From assembly GCA_013043945.1 (NCBI GenBank), contig JABEUW010000092.1:1-15394 (forward strand): a DNA stretch of 15,394 nt, in the 5' to 3' direction. Of this stretch, positions 6,711 through 14,394 are shown piece by piece. Every line of letters starts with the position of its first letter. Within the stretch, counting starts at the first letter, position 1. The notes beneath the pieces are model-generated. The model was given only the letters and a program-made list of their open reading frames with translations. It searched no databases and had not been told where the DNA came from. Origin of the DNA: Vulcanimicrobiota bacterium. GTDB lineage: Bacteria > Vulcanimicrobiota > Vulcanimicrobiia > Vulcanimicrobiales > Vulcanimicrobiaceae. The position numbers and the translations under genes were made by a program.

Positions 6711-7865
6711 ATGCCGAGTTATCAGGCCGAAGGCGAACTCCCCGAGAAGCGCCACATTCAATTTCGCCGACCCGACGGCGGACTCTATGCCGAAGAACTC
6801 TTCTCAACCCGCGGGTTTGAGAGCATCTACTCGTTGCTCTACCACGAACGTCCACCGACCGCGACACGTGAGGTTCGCCAATGGCATCGGTCGCGCGTCG
6901 AACTCCACGAAAACGATCCCTTACGCAACCGCCACTTCCTTACCGGCAAATTAACGCTCTCGGGCGACGCGATCGATTCGCGCACGCCGATCCTCGGCAA
7001 CGAAGATCTTCTGCTATCGCTTGCGACCGCACGCGAGCCGATGGCGAGTTTTTATCGAAATGTCGGAGGCGACGAGTTGCTCTTTATTCACCGAGGCACG
7101 GGAACGTTCGAAACGCCCTTCGGGAGACTCGATTATCGCCCGCTCGATTACGTGCTCATGCCGACGGGAACGACGTGGCGGATTCTTCCCTCCGAACCGA
7201 CCGACATGGTAGTCCACGAATCGGCCGGCATGGTAACCGTGCCGCGAAAATACCGTAATGAGTTCGGACAGCTGGAGGAACACGCGCCGTACTACGAACG
7301 CGATTTTCGCGCTCCGGTTTTGACGCCGCCGAAGGTCGAGATCGGTGCCTACGAGATTCGCGTGACCAACCGTGGACGCAACGCCCTCTACGTTGTGGAA
7401 AACCATCCCTGCGATGTCATCGGATGGGATGGCTATTGTTACCCGTACGCGTTCAATCTCGCCGATTTCATGCCGATTACTGGCAAACTCCACCAGCCAC
7501 CGACGGCACACGCGACGTTCGAGGCTCCGGGCGCGGCATTTTGTGCCTTCGTACCGCGGCTCTTCGATTACCATCCGCTTGCCATTCCGGTCCCGTATAA
7601 CCATTCCAGCGTCGACTGCGATGAAGTGCTCTACTACGTGAGCGGGAACTTCATGAGCCGGCGAGGCGTCGTCGAAGGTTCGATCACCCTCCACGCAGCC
7701 GGTGCACCGCATGGCCCGCAACCCGGAGCGGTCGAGGCGAGCCTCGGAAAACGGGAGACCGACGAGATTGCCATTATGGTCGATACTTTCAAGCCACTCA
7801 AACTCGCTCGTGCGGCGACGCTCTGCGAGGACGAGCAGTACTATCGCTCGTGGTCGACCCAGTAA
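6711..7865 (+). CDS. hmgA: Homogentisate 1,2-dioxygenase (cupin family)
   Basis: The enzyme opens the ring of homogentisate with O2 and Fe(II) to give maleylacetoacetate, the central step of tyrosine breakdown. The 384-residue protein is shorter than the Pseudomonas and human enzymes (about 430-445) but carries the C-terminal cupin signature PYNHSSVDCDEVLYYVSGNF. Likely iron ligands are H298, E305 and H334 (in GAPHGP), with H288 (FDYHPL) a plausible active-site base. An N-terminal jelly-roll part includes FYRNVGGDELLFIHRG (114-129). This short form resembles actinobacterial and Deinococcus-like versions annotated as homogentisate dioxygenase. The 4-hydroxyphenylpyruvate dioxygenase and fumarylacetoacetase nearby support the assignment. 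It starts 3 bp after the CDGSH gene, and its stop lies in a hairpin shared with the convergent lipoprotein gene. Confidence 0.88.
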   Translation: MPSYQAEGELPEKRHIQFRRPDGGLYAEELFSTRGFESIYSLLYHERPPTATREVRQWHRSRVELHENDPLRNRHFLTGKLTLSGDAIDSRTPILGNEDLLLSLATAREPMASFYRNVGGDELLFIHRGTGTFETPFGRLDYRPLDYVLMPTGTTWRILPSEPTDMVVHESAGMVTVPRKYRNEFGQLEEHAPYYERDFRAPVLTPPKVEIGAYEIRVTNRGRNALYVVENHPCDVIGWDGYCYPYAFNLADFMPITGKLHQPPTAHATFEAPGAAFCAFVPRLFDYHPLAIPVPYNHSSVDCDEVLYYVSGNFMSRRGVVEGSITLHAAGAPHGPQPGAVEASLGKRETDEIAIMVDTFKPLKLARAATLCEDEQYYRSWSTQ

Positions 7866-7880
7866 GGGCTTGCCTTACTG
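7860..7880. terminator. Perfect inverted repeat between convergent stop codons
   Basis: CAGTAAGG (7860-7867) and CCTTACTG (7873-7880) are exact reverse complements around a 5-nt loop GCTTG. The left arm contains the TAA of hmgA and the right arm contains the TAA of the convergent lipoprotein gene. Its position is right for a bidirectional terminator or mRNA 3'-end stabiliser. Neither side has a T tract, so intrinsic termination is uncertain. Confidence 0.55.
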
Positions 7881-8583
7881 AATCGCCCCGCTCGTAACCG
7901 TGACTCCCGCAGGTAGGGCGATCGTGTTGGTTTGGCCGTCGGTACTTCCGATCGTCGCCGACCCGGCGGCTACAGCGGTAACGGTGAACGGCCCGCTTCC
8001 CGAGGAGGGCGATACCGTAACGGCCGCGGGGTTCGAGCTGGTCGCGCTCCAAGGACCCGAATAGCCGGTCTCGCTCGAGGTGAACGTTGTCGTTTGCGCG
8101 ACCGCCGCAAATGCAAAAGCGTTCGGCGCAGCGACCAGGCTTCCCGGAGCGCCGCCCCCGATGCTGATGCTCTGCAGGGTGGAATGGCTCTGGGTAACCT
8201 CGCCCACTCCGTTGACCGAGATCGACGCAGATCCCTGACCGACGGCGGTAACGTCCGCTTGCCCGTTCGGCGAGATAATCGTCTGCAGTGTGCCCGAGCT
8301 GGCGGGGGCGCGCTGGGTCGAGGTCAGCTTCCGTGCGAGCGAGAGCACGCTGCCGTTCCTCGACGTGATCGTATAGGGCCGAGAAAGCCCGGCTGGCTGA
8401 CCTGCAGAAGCGCGGTATCTCCCAGGTACTGGAGCGGCCCTATGAGATTGACGGAGAGCGGCGGAGCGCTCGTCCCTCCGCCACCTGCGATGCCCGGTTC
8501 GTTCGAGGCGGGAGAGCAGGCAACTGCGAGCACGAGTATACCGGCGAGGCCGAATAAAGGAAAAACAAACGAGTCATCATCAT
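7875..8583 (-). pseudogene. Lipoprotein with Ig-like repeats, broken by two apparent 1-base deletions
   Basis: Three consecutive frames spell one protein. An ATGATGATG start (8583-8575) with GGAG upstream reads MMMTRLFFL, then hits TAG at 8442-8440. A second frame, entered near 8555, supplies FGLAGILVLAVAC with a lipobox-like cysteine, a glycine-rich linker and LGDTALLQVSQPG, and ends near 8324. A third frame, entered near 8390, continues LSRPYTITSRNGSVLSLARK to the TAA at 7875. Each junction needs one extra base, at a T/C run and a G run. The joined product would be about 236 residues: lipoprotein signal, then two similar beta-rich repeats (SQPGLSRPYTITS and ETGYSGPWSATSS). Sequencing error in homopolymers is as likely as a true pseudogene. 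Function is unknown; probably surface exposed. Confidence 0.65.
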
Positions 8584-8586
8584 ATT

Positions 8587-8590
8587 CTCC
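8587..8590 (-). promoter_or_regulatory. Shine-Dalgarno GGAG for the broken lipoprotein gene
   Basis: GGAG on the minus strand lies three, six and nine bases before three consecutive ATG codons (8583, 8580, 8577). The spacing favours the second or third. It indicates that the gene starts in the MTRLFFL frame and not at the GTG at 8614 that opens the second frame. It is the main evidence for the first frameshift. Confidence 0.5.
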
Positions 8591-8610
8591 GAGAGAACGA
8601 GGCTTCCATA

Positions 8611-9951
8611 TCACATTCCCTCACCTGTTTTCTCGAAATTCATCGGTTCCCGCACCGCCGAGAGCACTCGTCCGCATGCGCTGCCAAATCCAATCGAACG
8701 AAATCCGTCGCGCAGGCAACGGCCGAGGATGCGCACTTCATCGCCATCCTCCAGAAAGGCCCGCTCTTCCCCGTCGGGAAGCTGCAACGGGTTCGCGCCA
8801 TTCTCGGTGAGTTCGATCAAACTCCCTTGCGAGCCGGGACGAGTACCGCTGATGGTGCCCGAGGCAAAAAGGTCGCCCGGGCGGATCGCCGCACCATTGC
8901 TCGCCGCATGCGCGAGTTGCTGCGCCTGGCTCCAGTACATCCCCGCAAAGCTGGTCGACGAGATCGGCGCCGCATCGATCCCCCGCGCGCGCATCGCCGC
9001 GCTCGACAACAGCACCGAGAGGGCGATTTCGTAATTGTCGGGTTCGTGCCGTTGAAGGTACGGCAGCGGAGCTGGGATCTGCGTCGGCCCTGCGACGCGG
9101 AAGGGTTCGAGCGCCTCCATCGTCACGACCCAGGGTGAGATCGTGGTTGCGAACGACTTGCCAAGAAAGGGCCCCAACGGCTGGTACTCCCAGGCTTGAA
9201 TGTCGCGGGCGCTCCAGTCGTTCACTAAGACGGATCCGAAAATATGCTCGCGAGCACGCTCGATCGGGAGCGATTCGCCGAGCGCGTTCCCCGGGCCGGC
9301 GAAAAAACCAACCTCCAGCTCGATATCGAGCCGCGTGCTCGCGCCAAAGACCGGCGCCTCGTCGCCGGGAAGCCTCCGCTGACCGCGGGGTCGGCGGATC
9401 GGCGTTCCGCTAGGAACGATCGTTGCGCTACGGCCGTGATACCCGATCGGAATCCAGCGCCAATTCGGTAAGAGCGGTTCGCCTTGCGGCCGAAAGAGGC
9501 GTCCGAGATTGGTGGCATGCTCGATCGAGGAGTAAAAGTCGACGTAATCGCCCACGATTGCGGGAAGGTGCATCGTCGCTTCCTCGGCGCTAGCGAGCGC
9601 TTGCGGCATCTCGAGAAGTGCGCGATCGCCGCCGACGCGCAACAGATCGCTCACTCTCCCTCGCAGCGCGCGCCAAACCGGACGTCCGGCGGCCATCAGC
9701 GCGTTGAGCGTCTCGGCAGAGAGCGTCGCGCGATCGACGATCCCGTCGAAGAGCCCCGCTTCTGCGAGCGCGCGCAGATCGACGATGCGTTCGCCGATTG
9801 CAACGCCGATCCGTGGTTCGCGTCGTTTCGCCGAAAAGATGCCGTACGGTAAGTTCTGAATCGGAAAGTCGCTCTCCACGCCGACCTCGATCCAACTCGT
9901 TCGCTTGGGGTCGTGGCTCGCATCGAGATCGAGTACGCTCACGTCAGCCAT
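8611..9951 (-). CDS. fahA: Fumarylacetoacetase
   Basis: The enzyme hydrolyses 4-fumarylacetoacetate to fumarate and acetoacetate, the last step of tyrosine breakdown, in the cytosol. From the ATG at 9951 it has 446 residues (human FAH 419). The N-terminal signature SWIEVGVESDFPIQNLPYGIF (19-39) is diagnostic. Catalytic and metal residues match human FAH with an offset of 12: D138 and H145 in YVDFYSSIEHATN, R154, E211 and E213 in LDIELEVGFF, D245 and Q252 in VNDWSARDIQAW, K265. ASGTISGTRPGSQGSLIEL follows near the C terminus. Two starts are possible: ATG 9951 (13-bp overlap with the upstream gene) or GTG 9942 (GTGA overlap with its stop). An ATG at 10065 would lie far inside that gene. Translation is probably coupled to it. 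Confidence 0.95.
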   Translation of the reverse strand: MADVSVLDLDASHDPKRTSWIEVGVESDFPIQNLPYGIFSAKRREPRIGVAIGERIVDLRALAEAGLFDGIVDRATLSAETLNALMAAGRPVWRALRGRVSDLLRVGGDRALLEMPQALASAEEATMHLPAIVGDYVDFYSSIEHATNLGRLFRPQGEPLLPNWRWIPIGYHGRSATIVPSGTPIRRPRGQRRLPGDEAPVFGASTRLDIELEVGFFAGPGNALGESLPIERAREHIFGSVLVNDWSARDIQAWEYQPLGPFLGKSFATTISPWVVTMEALEPFRVAGPTQIPAPLPYLQRHEPDNYEIALSVLLSSAAMRARGIDAAPISSTSFAGMYWSQAQQLAHAASNGAAIRPGDLFASGTISGTRPGSQGSLIELTENGANPLQLPDGEERAFLEDGDEVRILGRCLRDGFRSIGFGSACGRVLSAVREPMNFEKTGEGM

Positions 9952-10871
9952 CCGAGAGCAACCAAGTCGTCGAGCGGCTCGCTGACGCTGCAACTGCCGT
10001 ACGAAAGCAACCCGCTCCGACGAGAGCGTTCGATCGCCGTCGATTCGCAGCGTCGACCGCGCCACGAAAGCCCGTTCTCAGCAAACGCAAACGCGGCGCT
10101 CGAGCGCTCTGCAAGGACGGCTTCGATCTCCTCAAAGGGCGCACGCTGAATCGCCAAGCACGACGCCACGAGCAGATTGACGAACCCGTGCATCTCGAAA
10201 CCCGTTCCGACCTCGCGATGCGCCACTGGATGATGTAAGCCGGCGGTCGCTTTCCACGCCACCCCATACTCGGCGCAGGCTCGAAGGTGCGCTGCAACCT
10301 CCGAGGCCGAGGGAAAGGCGGAAGCGGCGAGGCCGCCGCAGCGAATTTTCGAGCGCAGCCGCGCCCGAGCGAGCGATTCGACGGCACCGGGCATCTCGTG
10401 CTCCCATCGGTCGTCCCGTGGGAACTCGACGTAGCACGGGAGTTCGCGCAGCCCGAAACGGTCGAGCAACGCTCCGACCTGCGAAACGACCGCTCCGTAA
10501 TTTTCTCGGGCGGCCCGTAACGGCGGCACCGGAATCTCCAACGCGACCGGTACGACCGTCGCCGCCCCGAGCGATCCTTCGGCGAGCGCCGCGAGCTGCT
10601 CCGAGATCTCGTTGAGCCAGAGCCTCGATTCCCGATCTGCATCGAGGATGACGCTCGCTCGCATCGACGGGGACTCCCCGTGAAGCCCGAGCAGTTCCGA
10701 AAACCGTGCGAATGGAACGATAAATCGGCCGAGCATCCATGCGTGTGAAAAGCGAAGCGACCTTCGATACTCATCGTAGGCAGTGGGCAATGCAAGCTGC
10801 GCCGGAGGAAAGAGCCCTGCATAGTCGATCAGGTCGGTAAACATCACTCGCGCGAGGGCCTCGGTCATCAT
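9939..10871 (-). CDS. Conserved protein of unknown function in the tyrosine cluster
   Basis: I cannot name a family with a known activity. From the ATG at 10871 it has 310 residues, no signal peptide and no membrane span, so it is cytosolic. Conserved-looking segments are FTDLIDYAGLFPPAQLALP near the start, SHAWMLGRFIVP, KIRCGGL, WKATAGLHHPV, EMHGFVNLL, and SYGSCSVSEPLDDLVALGWL at the end. Alternation of strands and helices with KIRCGG and KATAGLHHP, both lysine- or histidine-bearing strand ends, suggests a TIM-barrel-like enzyme. It overlaps fumarylacetoacetase and is divergent from 4-hydroxyphenylpyruvate dioxygenase, so a role in the same pathway is likely. The start is uncertain: ATGs at 10946, 10937, 10916, 10871, 10868 and 10844 are in frame, none with a clear Shine-Dalgarno. 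Confidence 0.78.
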   Translation of the reverse strand: MMTEALARVMFTDLIDYAGLFPPAQLALPTAYDEYRRSLRFSHAWMLGRFIVPFARFSELLGLHGESPSMRASVILDADRESRLWLNEISEQLAALAEGSLGAATVVPVALEIPVPPLRAARENYGAVVSQVGALLDRFGLRELPCYVEFPRDDRWEHEMPGAVESLARARLRSKIRCGGLAASAFPSASEVAAHLRACAEYGVAWKATAGLHHPVAHREVGTGFEMHGFVNLLVASCLAIQRAPFEEIEAVLAERSSAAFAFAENGLSWRGRRCESTAIERSRRSGLLSYGSCSVSEPLDDLVALGWLT

Positions 10872-10935
10872 CGTTCGCGCGGTTTGCCCGGGCGAGCACA
10901 AGGGCCCTGCCGACATCCCCGCTAAGACGCCCTCC

Positions 10936-12063
10936 ATGAGCACCACCCATGCATCGCCGGGCGCAGAACCTACGACCCCACTCTCGCAGATCGACTGGGA
11001 TCATATCGAATTCTACGTCGGAAATGCCAAACAAGCATCGCAATTCTACCAATGCACCTTCGGGTTCGAACAGATCGCCTACGCCGGCCCCGAGACGGGG
11101 CTGCACGACCGAGCAAGCTACGTCCTCGAGCAGAACGACCTCCGCTTCGTACTCACATCGAGCCTCCGCGGCGACGACGCGATCGCCGAACACGTCAAGC
11201 TTCACGGCGATGGCGTGCGCGACGTGGCTATTCGCGTGAACGATACGCGTGGAGCGTGGGAGATGGCGGTTCGCGGGGGGGCGCGCAGCATTCTCGATCC
11301 AATCGAACGCCGCGACGATCGCGGGCGCGTCGTCGTAGCGACGATTGCAACCTACGGCGATACGCTACACACGTTCGTTCAACGCGACGGCTACGAGGGC
11401 GCATTTCTTCCGGGCTTCGTTCCCGCTCGCAAAGCGTATGGGCGCTCGTCGAAGCCGCATCTTCTTGCGATCGACCATTGCGTCGGCAACGTCGGATGGG
11501 GCGAGATGGACGCATGGGGCGAGTTTTACCAAAAGGTATTCGGTTTTTCGCAGCTGATTTCGTTCGACGATAAAGACATCTCGACGGAGTACACCGCACT
11601 AAAATCGAAAGTCATGAGCGACGCCCGTCACCGCGTAAAATTTCCGATCAACGAACCCGCTCACGGGAAGAAAAAATCCCAGATCGAGGAGTACCTCGAT
11701 TTCTATCGCGGATCGGGCGTGCAACACATTGCGATACGCACCGACGACATCGTTGCGACGATCGATGCGCTCCGAGAGAACGGAGTCGAGTTTCTCGATA
11801 CCCCCGACTCCTACTACGACGATTTGCGAGCGCGCGTCGGCGAGATCGATGAAAACATCGACGTGTTGCACCAACGAAAAATCCTCGTCGACCGCGACGA
11901 CCAAGGGTATATGTTGCAAATATTCACGAAGCCGTTGCAAGACCGGCCAACGGTGTTTTTCGAGATCATCCAACGAAAGGGAAGCCTCTCGTTCGGAAAG
12001 GGAAACTTCAAAGCGCTATTCGTCTCGATTGAAAAAGAGCAAGAGAAACGCGGCACGTTGTAG
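10936..12063 (+). CDS. hpd: 4-hydroxyphenylpyruvate dioxygenase
   Basis: The enzyme converts 4-hydroxyphenylpyruvate and O2 to homogentisate and CO2, using Fe(II). The 375-residue protein has two vicinal-oxygen-chelate halves. The N-terminal one (about 20-150) is structural. The C-terminal one (about 175-350) holds the iron triad: H181 (LLAIDHCVGNV), H264 (GVQHIAIRTDDI) and E343 (VFFEIIQRKG). The C-terminal helix region SFGKGNFKALFVSIEKEQ gates the active site and favours HPPD over hydroxymandelate synthase. The ATG at 10936 fits the expected lead of about 20 residues. No good Shine-Dalgarno is seen. deoC begins with no gap after the TAG. The gene is divergent from the unknown gene and fumarylacetoacetase, with about 64 bp between starts. 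Confidence 0.95.
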   Translation: MSTTHASPGAEPTTPLSQIDWDHIEFYVGNAKQASQFYQCTFGFEQIAYAGPETGLHDRASYVLEQNDLRFVLTSSLRGDDAIAEHVKLHGDGVRDVAIRVNDTRGAWEMAVRGGARSILDPIERRDDRGRVVVATIATYGDTLHTFVQRDGYEGAFLPGFVPARKAYGRSSKPHLLAIDHCVGNVGWGEMDAWGEFYQKVFGFSQLISFDDKDISTEYTALKSKVMSDARHRVKFPINEPAHGKKKSQIEEYLDFYRGSGVQHIAIRTDDIVATIDALRENGVEFLDTPDSYYDDLRARVGEIDENIDVLHQRKILVDRDDQGYMLQIFTKPLQDRPTVFFEIIQRKGSLSFGKGNFKALFVSIEKEQEKRGTL

Positions 12064-12942
12064 ATGAAGCAGCTCTGCGTCGATGCCGTCATGCTCGAAT
12101 CGCGTGCGAGCGAGTTGGCGGCGCGATCGATCAAGGGCGAGACGAAAAGCGCATGGATCGATCTCGCAATATCCTGTATCGATCTCACGACGCTCGAAGG
12201 ACGTGATACTCCGGGGCGCGTGCGCTCGCTCTGCGCAAAAGCGCGCACGCCGCTGCCCGGAAGCGACGCCCCCTCGGTGGCGGCGGTCTGCGTCTATCCG
12301 AATTTTGTGGGAATCGCGCGCCGAGCGCTCGAGGGCAGCTCCCTCCGCGTCGCCTCGGTAGCAACCGCTTTTCCCGCCGGACAGGCCGAGCTCTCGGTGA
12401 AGCTCGCCGATACCGAACAGGCGCTCGAGGCCGGCGCCGATGAGATCGACATGGTGATCGACCGTGGAGCATTTCTCAGCGGTGCCGAAGATCGCGTCGT
12501 CGACGAGATTACCATCATCAAAAAGCGGTGCGGCGATCGGCATCTCAAAGTCATTCTCGAAACCGGCGAGTTAGGAAGTTACACCGCGATCCGTCGCGCC
12601 TGCGATCTTGCGCTGGAAGCGGGGGCGGATACGATTAAAAGTTCGACGGGCAAGATTGGAACCAACGCGACGTTTCCAACGGCACTGGCGATGTGCGATG
12701 CGCTCGCAGCCTTCTCCCGCCGCACCGGAGTACGACGCGGACTCAAACTTGCCGGAGGCATTCGAACGACGAAACAGGCGCTCGGCTATCTGGCGATTCT
12801 CAACGAAACGCTTGGAACCACATGGCTGGCTCCCGAGAGGTTTCGGCTCGGCGCGAGCGCGTTACTCGACGACCTCTTGATGCAACGAGAACGCCTACGC
12901 ACCGGACACTACACGCGCCCCGAGCGCATACCGAAGGATTGA
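12064..12942 (+). CDS. deoC: 2-deoxyribose-5-phosphate aldolase (DERA)
   Basis: The class I aldolase splits 2-deoxyribose 5-phosphate into acetaldehyde and glyceraldehyde 3-phosphate in the cytosol. At 292 residues it is longer than E. coli DeoC (259) because of about 30 extra residues at the N terminus and a short tail. Key residues are present: D129 in GADEIDMVI, the Schiff-base lysine K192 in TIKSSTGK and the proton-relay lysine K228 in LKLAGG. Also seen are the VCVYPNF segment (75-81), KVILETGEL (162-170) and the phosphate-site RFRLGASALL. The ATG directly abuts the 4-hydroxyphenylpyruvate dioxygenase TAG. The next gene is an aldehyde dehydrogenase, a common partner that would oxidise the acetaldehyde. 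The link to tyrosine catabolism seems to be co-transcription only. Confidence 0.95.
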   Translation: MKQLCVDAVMLESRASELAARSIKGETKSAWIDLAISCIDLTTLEGRDTPGRVRSLCAKARTPLPGSDAPSVAAVCVYPNFVGIARRALEGSSLRVASVATAFPAGQAELSVKLADTEQALEAGADEIDMVIDRGAFLSGAEDRVVDEITIIKKRCGDRHLKVILETGELGSYTAIRRACDLALEAGADTIKSSTGKIGTNATFPTALAMCDALAAFSRRTGVRRGLKLAGGIRTTKQALGYLAILNETLGTTWLAPERFRLGASALLDDLLMQRERLRTGHYTRPERIPKD

Positions 12943-12943
12943 C

Positions 12944-12949
12944 GTGAGG
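12944..12949 (+). promoter_or_regulatory. Shine-Dalgarno GTGAGG for the aldehyde dehydrogenase gene
   Basis: GTGAGG lies five bases before the ATG at 12955 and just after the deoC stop. It is the clearest ribosome binding site on the plus-strand half and supports this start. Confidence 0.65.
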
Positions 12950-12954
12950 TTACT

Positions 12955-14388
12955 ATGAGTTCCTCCGCTTACGCACCCGCTCTAGAAAGTACTCGCCCCA
13001 CCATACGCAGCGAGTACGGCCTCTTCATCGGGGGTAAGTGGCATGCGCCCCAAAGCGGCCGATACGATGTAACGATCGACCCCGCCCACGAAACGGCGAT
13101 CGCTCGCGTTGCCTACGGAGGCCCCGAGGATATCGCGCGTGCGATACGGAGCGCGCGTAAAGCGTACGAACGGTGGTGGGCCCCGATGAAACCGGCGACG
13201 AGGGCGAAATACCTCTTCCGCATCGCGCGGGCCATTACCGAACGTTCCCGCGAGATCGCTGTGCTGGAATCGATGGACGGCGGCAAACCTATTCGCGAGG
13301 CACGCGACTTCGACGTTCCCACGGCGGCGGCACACTTCTTTTACCATGCGGGTTGGGCCGACAAGCTCGAATGGGTTCTACGTGCGGGTCGAACGCCGCA
13401 ACCGCTTGGCCTCTGTGGAGCGATCGTCCCGTGGAATTTTCCGTTGCTCATGGCGGCGTGGAAAATCGCACCCGCGCTCGCGTGCGGTAATACCGTCGTC
13501 CTCAAACCCGCAGAGACGACGCCGTTAACGGCGCTCTTTCTCGCCCAAATCGCCCAAGATGCCGACCTTCCGCCCGGCGTTCTTAACGTCGTTACCGGGG
13601 ACGGCGCGACCGGAGCTTCGTTGGTCGCCCACCCCGGCCTCGATAAACTCGCATTTACGGGTTCTACCGAAGTAGGCCGCGAGATCGCTCGTGCGCTCGC
13701 AGGACGATCGACGCGACTGACGCTCGAACTCGGCGGCAAGGCCGCGCACGTGGTGTTCGCCGACGCGCCATTGGACCAAGCGATCGAGGGGGTCGTCCGC
13801 GGCATCTATTTTAACCAAGGGCACGTCTGTTGTGCCGGATCGCGATTGCTCGTCGAAGAATCGATCCTCGACGAAACCGTCGCTCTTCTGCAGCAACGAA
13901 TCGACCGTCTTCGCATCGGCGACCCTCTCGATAAGAACACCGACATCGGCGCCATTAATTCGCGCGCTCAACTCGAGCGTATCGAGGAGCTCGTCCGCAG
14001 TGGCGTCGAGCAAGGGGCGACGCTCATCCAACAGCGTTGCGATCTTCCCGAGCGCGGCTACTATCACCGTGCATCATTTTTCACCAACGTGCAAAGCTCT
14101 CACCGAATCGCGCGCGAAGAGATCTTCGGCCCCGTTCTGGCGGTCATGACCTTCCGCACCCCCGAGGAGGCGATCGAGAAAGCGAACGATACGCCGTATG
14201 GGCTCTCTGCGGGCGTCTGGACCGATCGCGGAAGTAAGAACATGGCCGTCGCGCAGCAACTCAAGGCCGGCGTCGTTTGGTGCAACACCTATAACCGCTT
14301 CGATCCCGCCTCGCCGTTCGGTGGTTTTCGCGAGAGCGGTTTCGGGCGCGAGGGCGGCGTTCACGGCCTGACCGAATACTTGGCATAA
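12955..14388 (+). CDS. NAD(P)+-dependent aldehyde dehydrogenase
   Basis: The 477-residue protein is a full-length member of the aldehyde dehydrogenase superfamily, which oxidises aldehydes to acids in the cytosol. Motifs are intact: VPWNFPL (158-164, with N161), K184 in VLKPAE, FTGSTEVG (234-241), the general base E258 in LELGGK, the nucleophile C292 in GHVCCAG, and EEIFGPV. NAD versus NADP preference cannot be told. It follows deoC by 12 bp. DeoC plus aldehyde dehydrogenase would take deoxyribose 5-phosphate to glyceraldehyde 3-phosphate and acetate, so acetaldehyde is the likely substrate; this rests on context. Many actinobacteria have two such dehydrogenases after deoC, while only one is seen here. 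The PAS protein starts 6 bp downstream. Confidence 0.93.
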   Translation: MSSSAYAPALESTRPTIRSEYGLFIGGKWHAPQSGRYDVTIDPAHETAIARVAYGGPEDIARAIRSARKAYERWWAPMKPATRAKYLFRIARAITERSREIAVLESMDGGKPIREARDFDVPTAAAHFFYHAGWADKLEWVLRAGRTPQPLGLCGAIVPWNFPLLMAAWKIAPALACGNTVVLKPAETTPLTALFLAQIAQDADLPPGVLNVVTGDGATGASLVAHPGLDKLAFTGSTEVGREIARALAGRSTRLTLELGGKAAHVVFADAPLDQAIEGVVRGIYFNQGHVCCAGSRLLVEESILDETVALLQQRIDRLRIGDPLDKNTDIGAINSRAQLERIEELVRSGVEQGATLIQQRCDLPERGYYHRASFFTNVQSSHRIAREEIFGPVLAVMTFRTPEEAIEKANDTPYGLSAGVWTDRGSKNMAVAQQLKAGVVWCNTYNRFDPASPFGGFRESGFGREGGVHGLTEYLA

Positions 14389-14394
14389 GACGCG

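Noticed and set aside
8380..8400. Programmed -1 frameshift in the lipoprotein gene
   Set aside because: The codons at the G-run junction do not allow tandem re-pairing, and a second shift would also be needed upstream. Deletion or sequencing error is simpler.
8324..8614. Independent small gene starting at GTG 8614
   Set aside because: Its start overlaps the fumarylacetoacetase stop as GTGA, which looked attractive, but its first 20 residues (KPRSLGEYDDD) spoil an otherwise normal lipoprotein signal. The ATG-rich start in the neighbouring frame with GGAG fits better.
7932..8810. Plus-strand frame of 292 codons across the lipoprotein region
   Set aside because: It covers both the broken lipoprotein and the end of fumarylacetoacetase on the opposite strand. 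The translation has no family signal.
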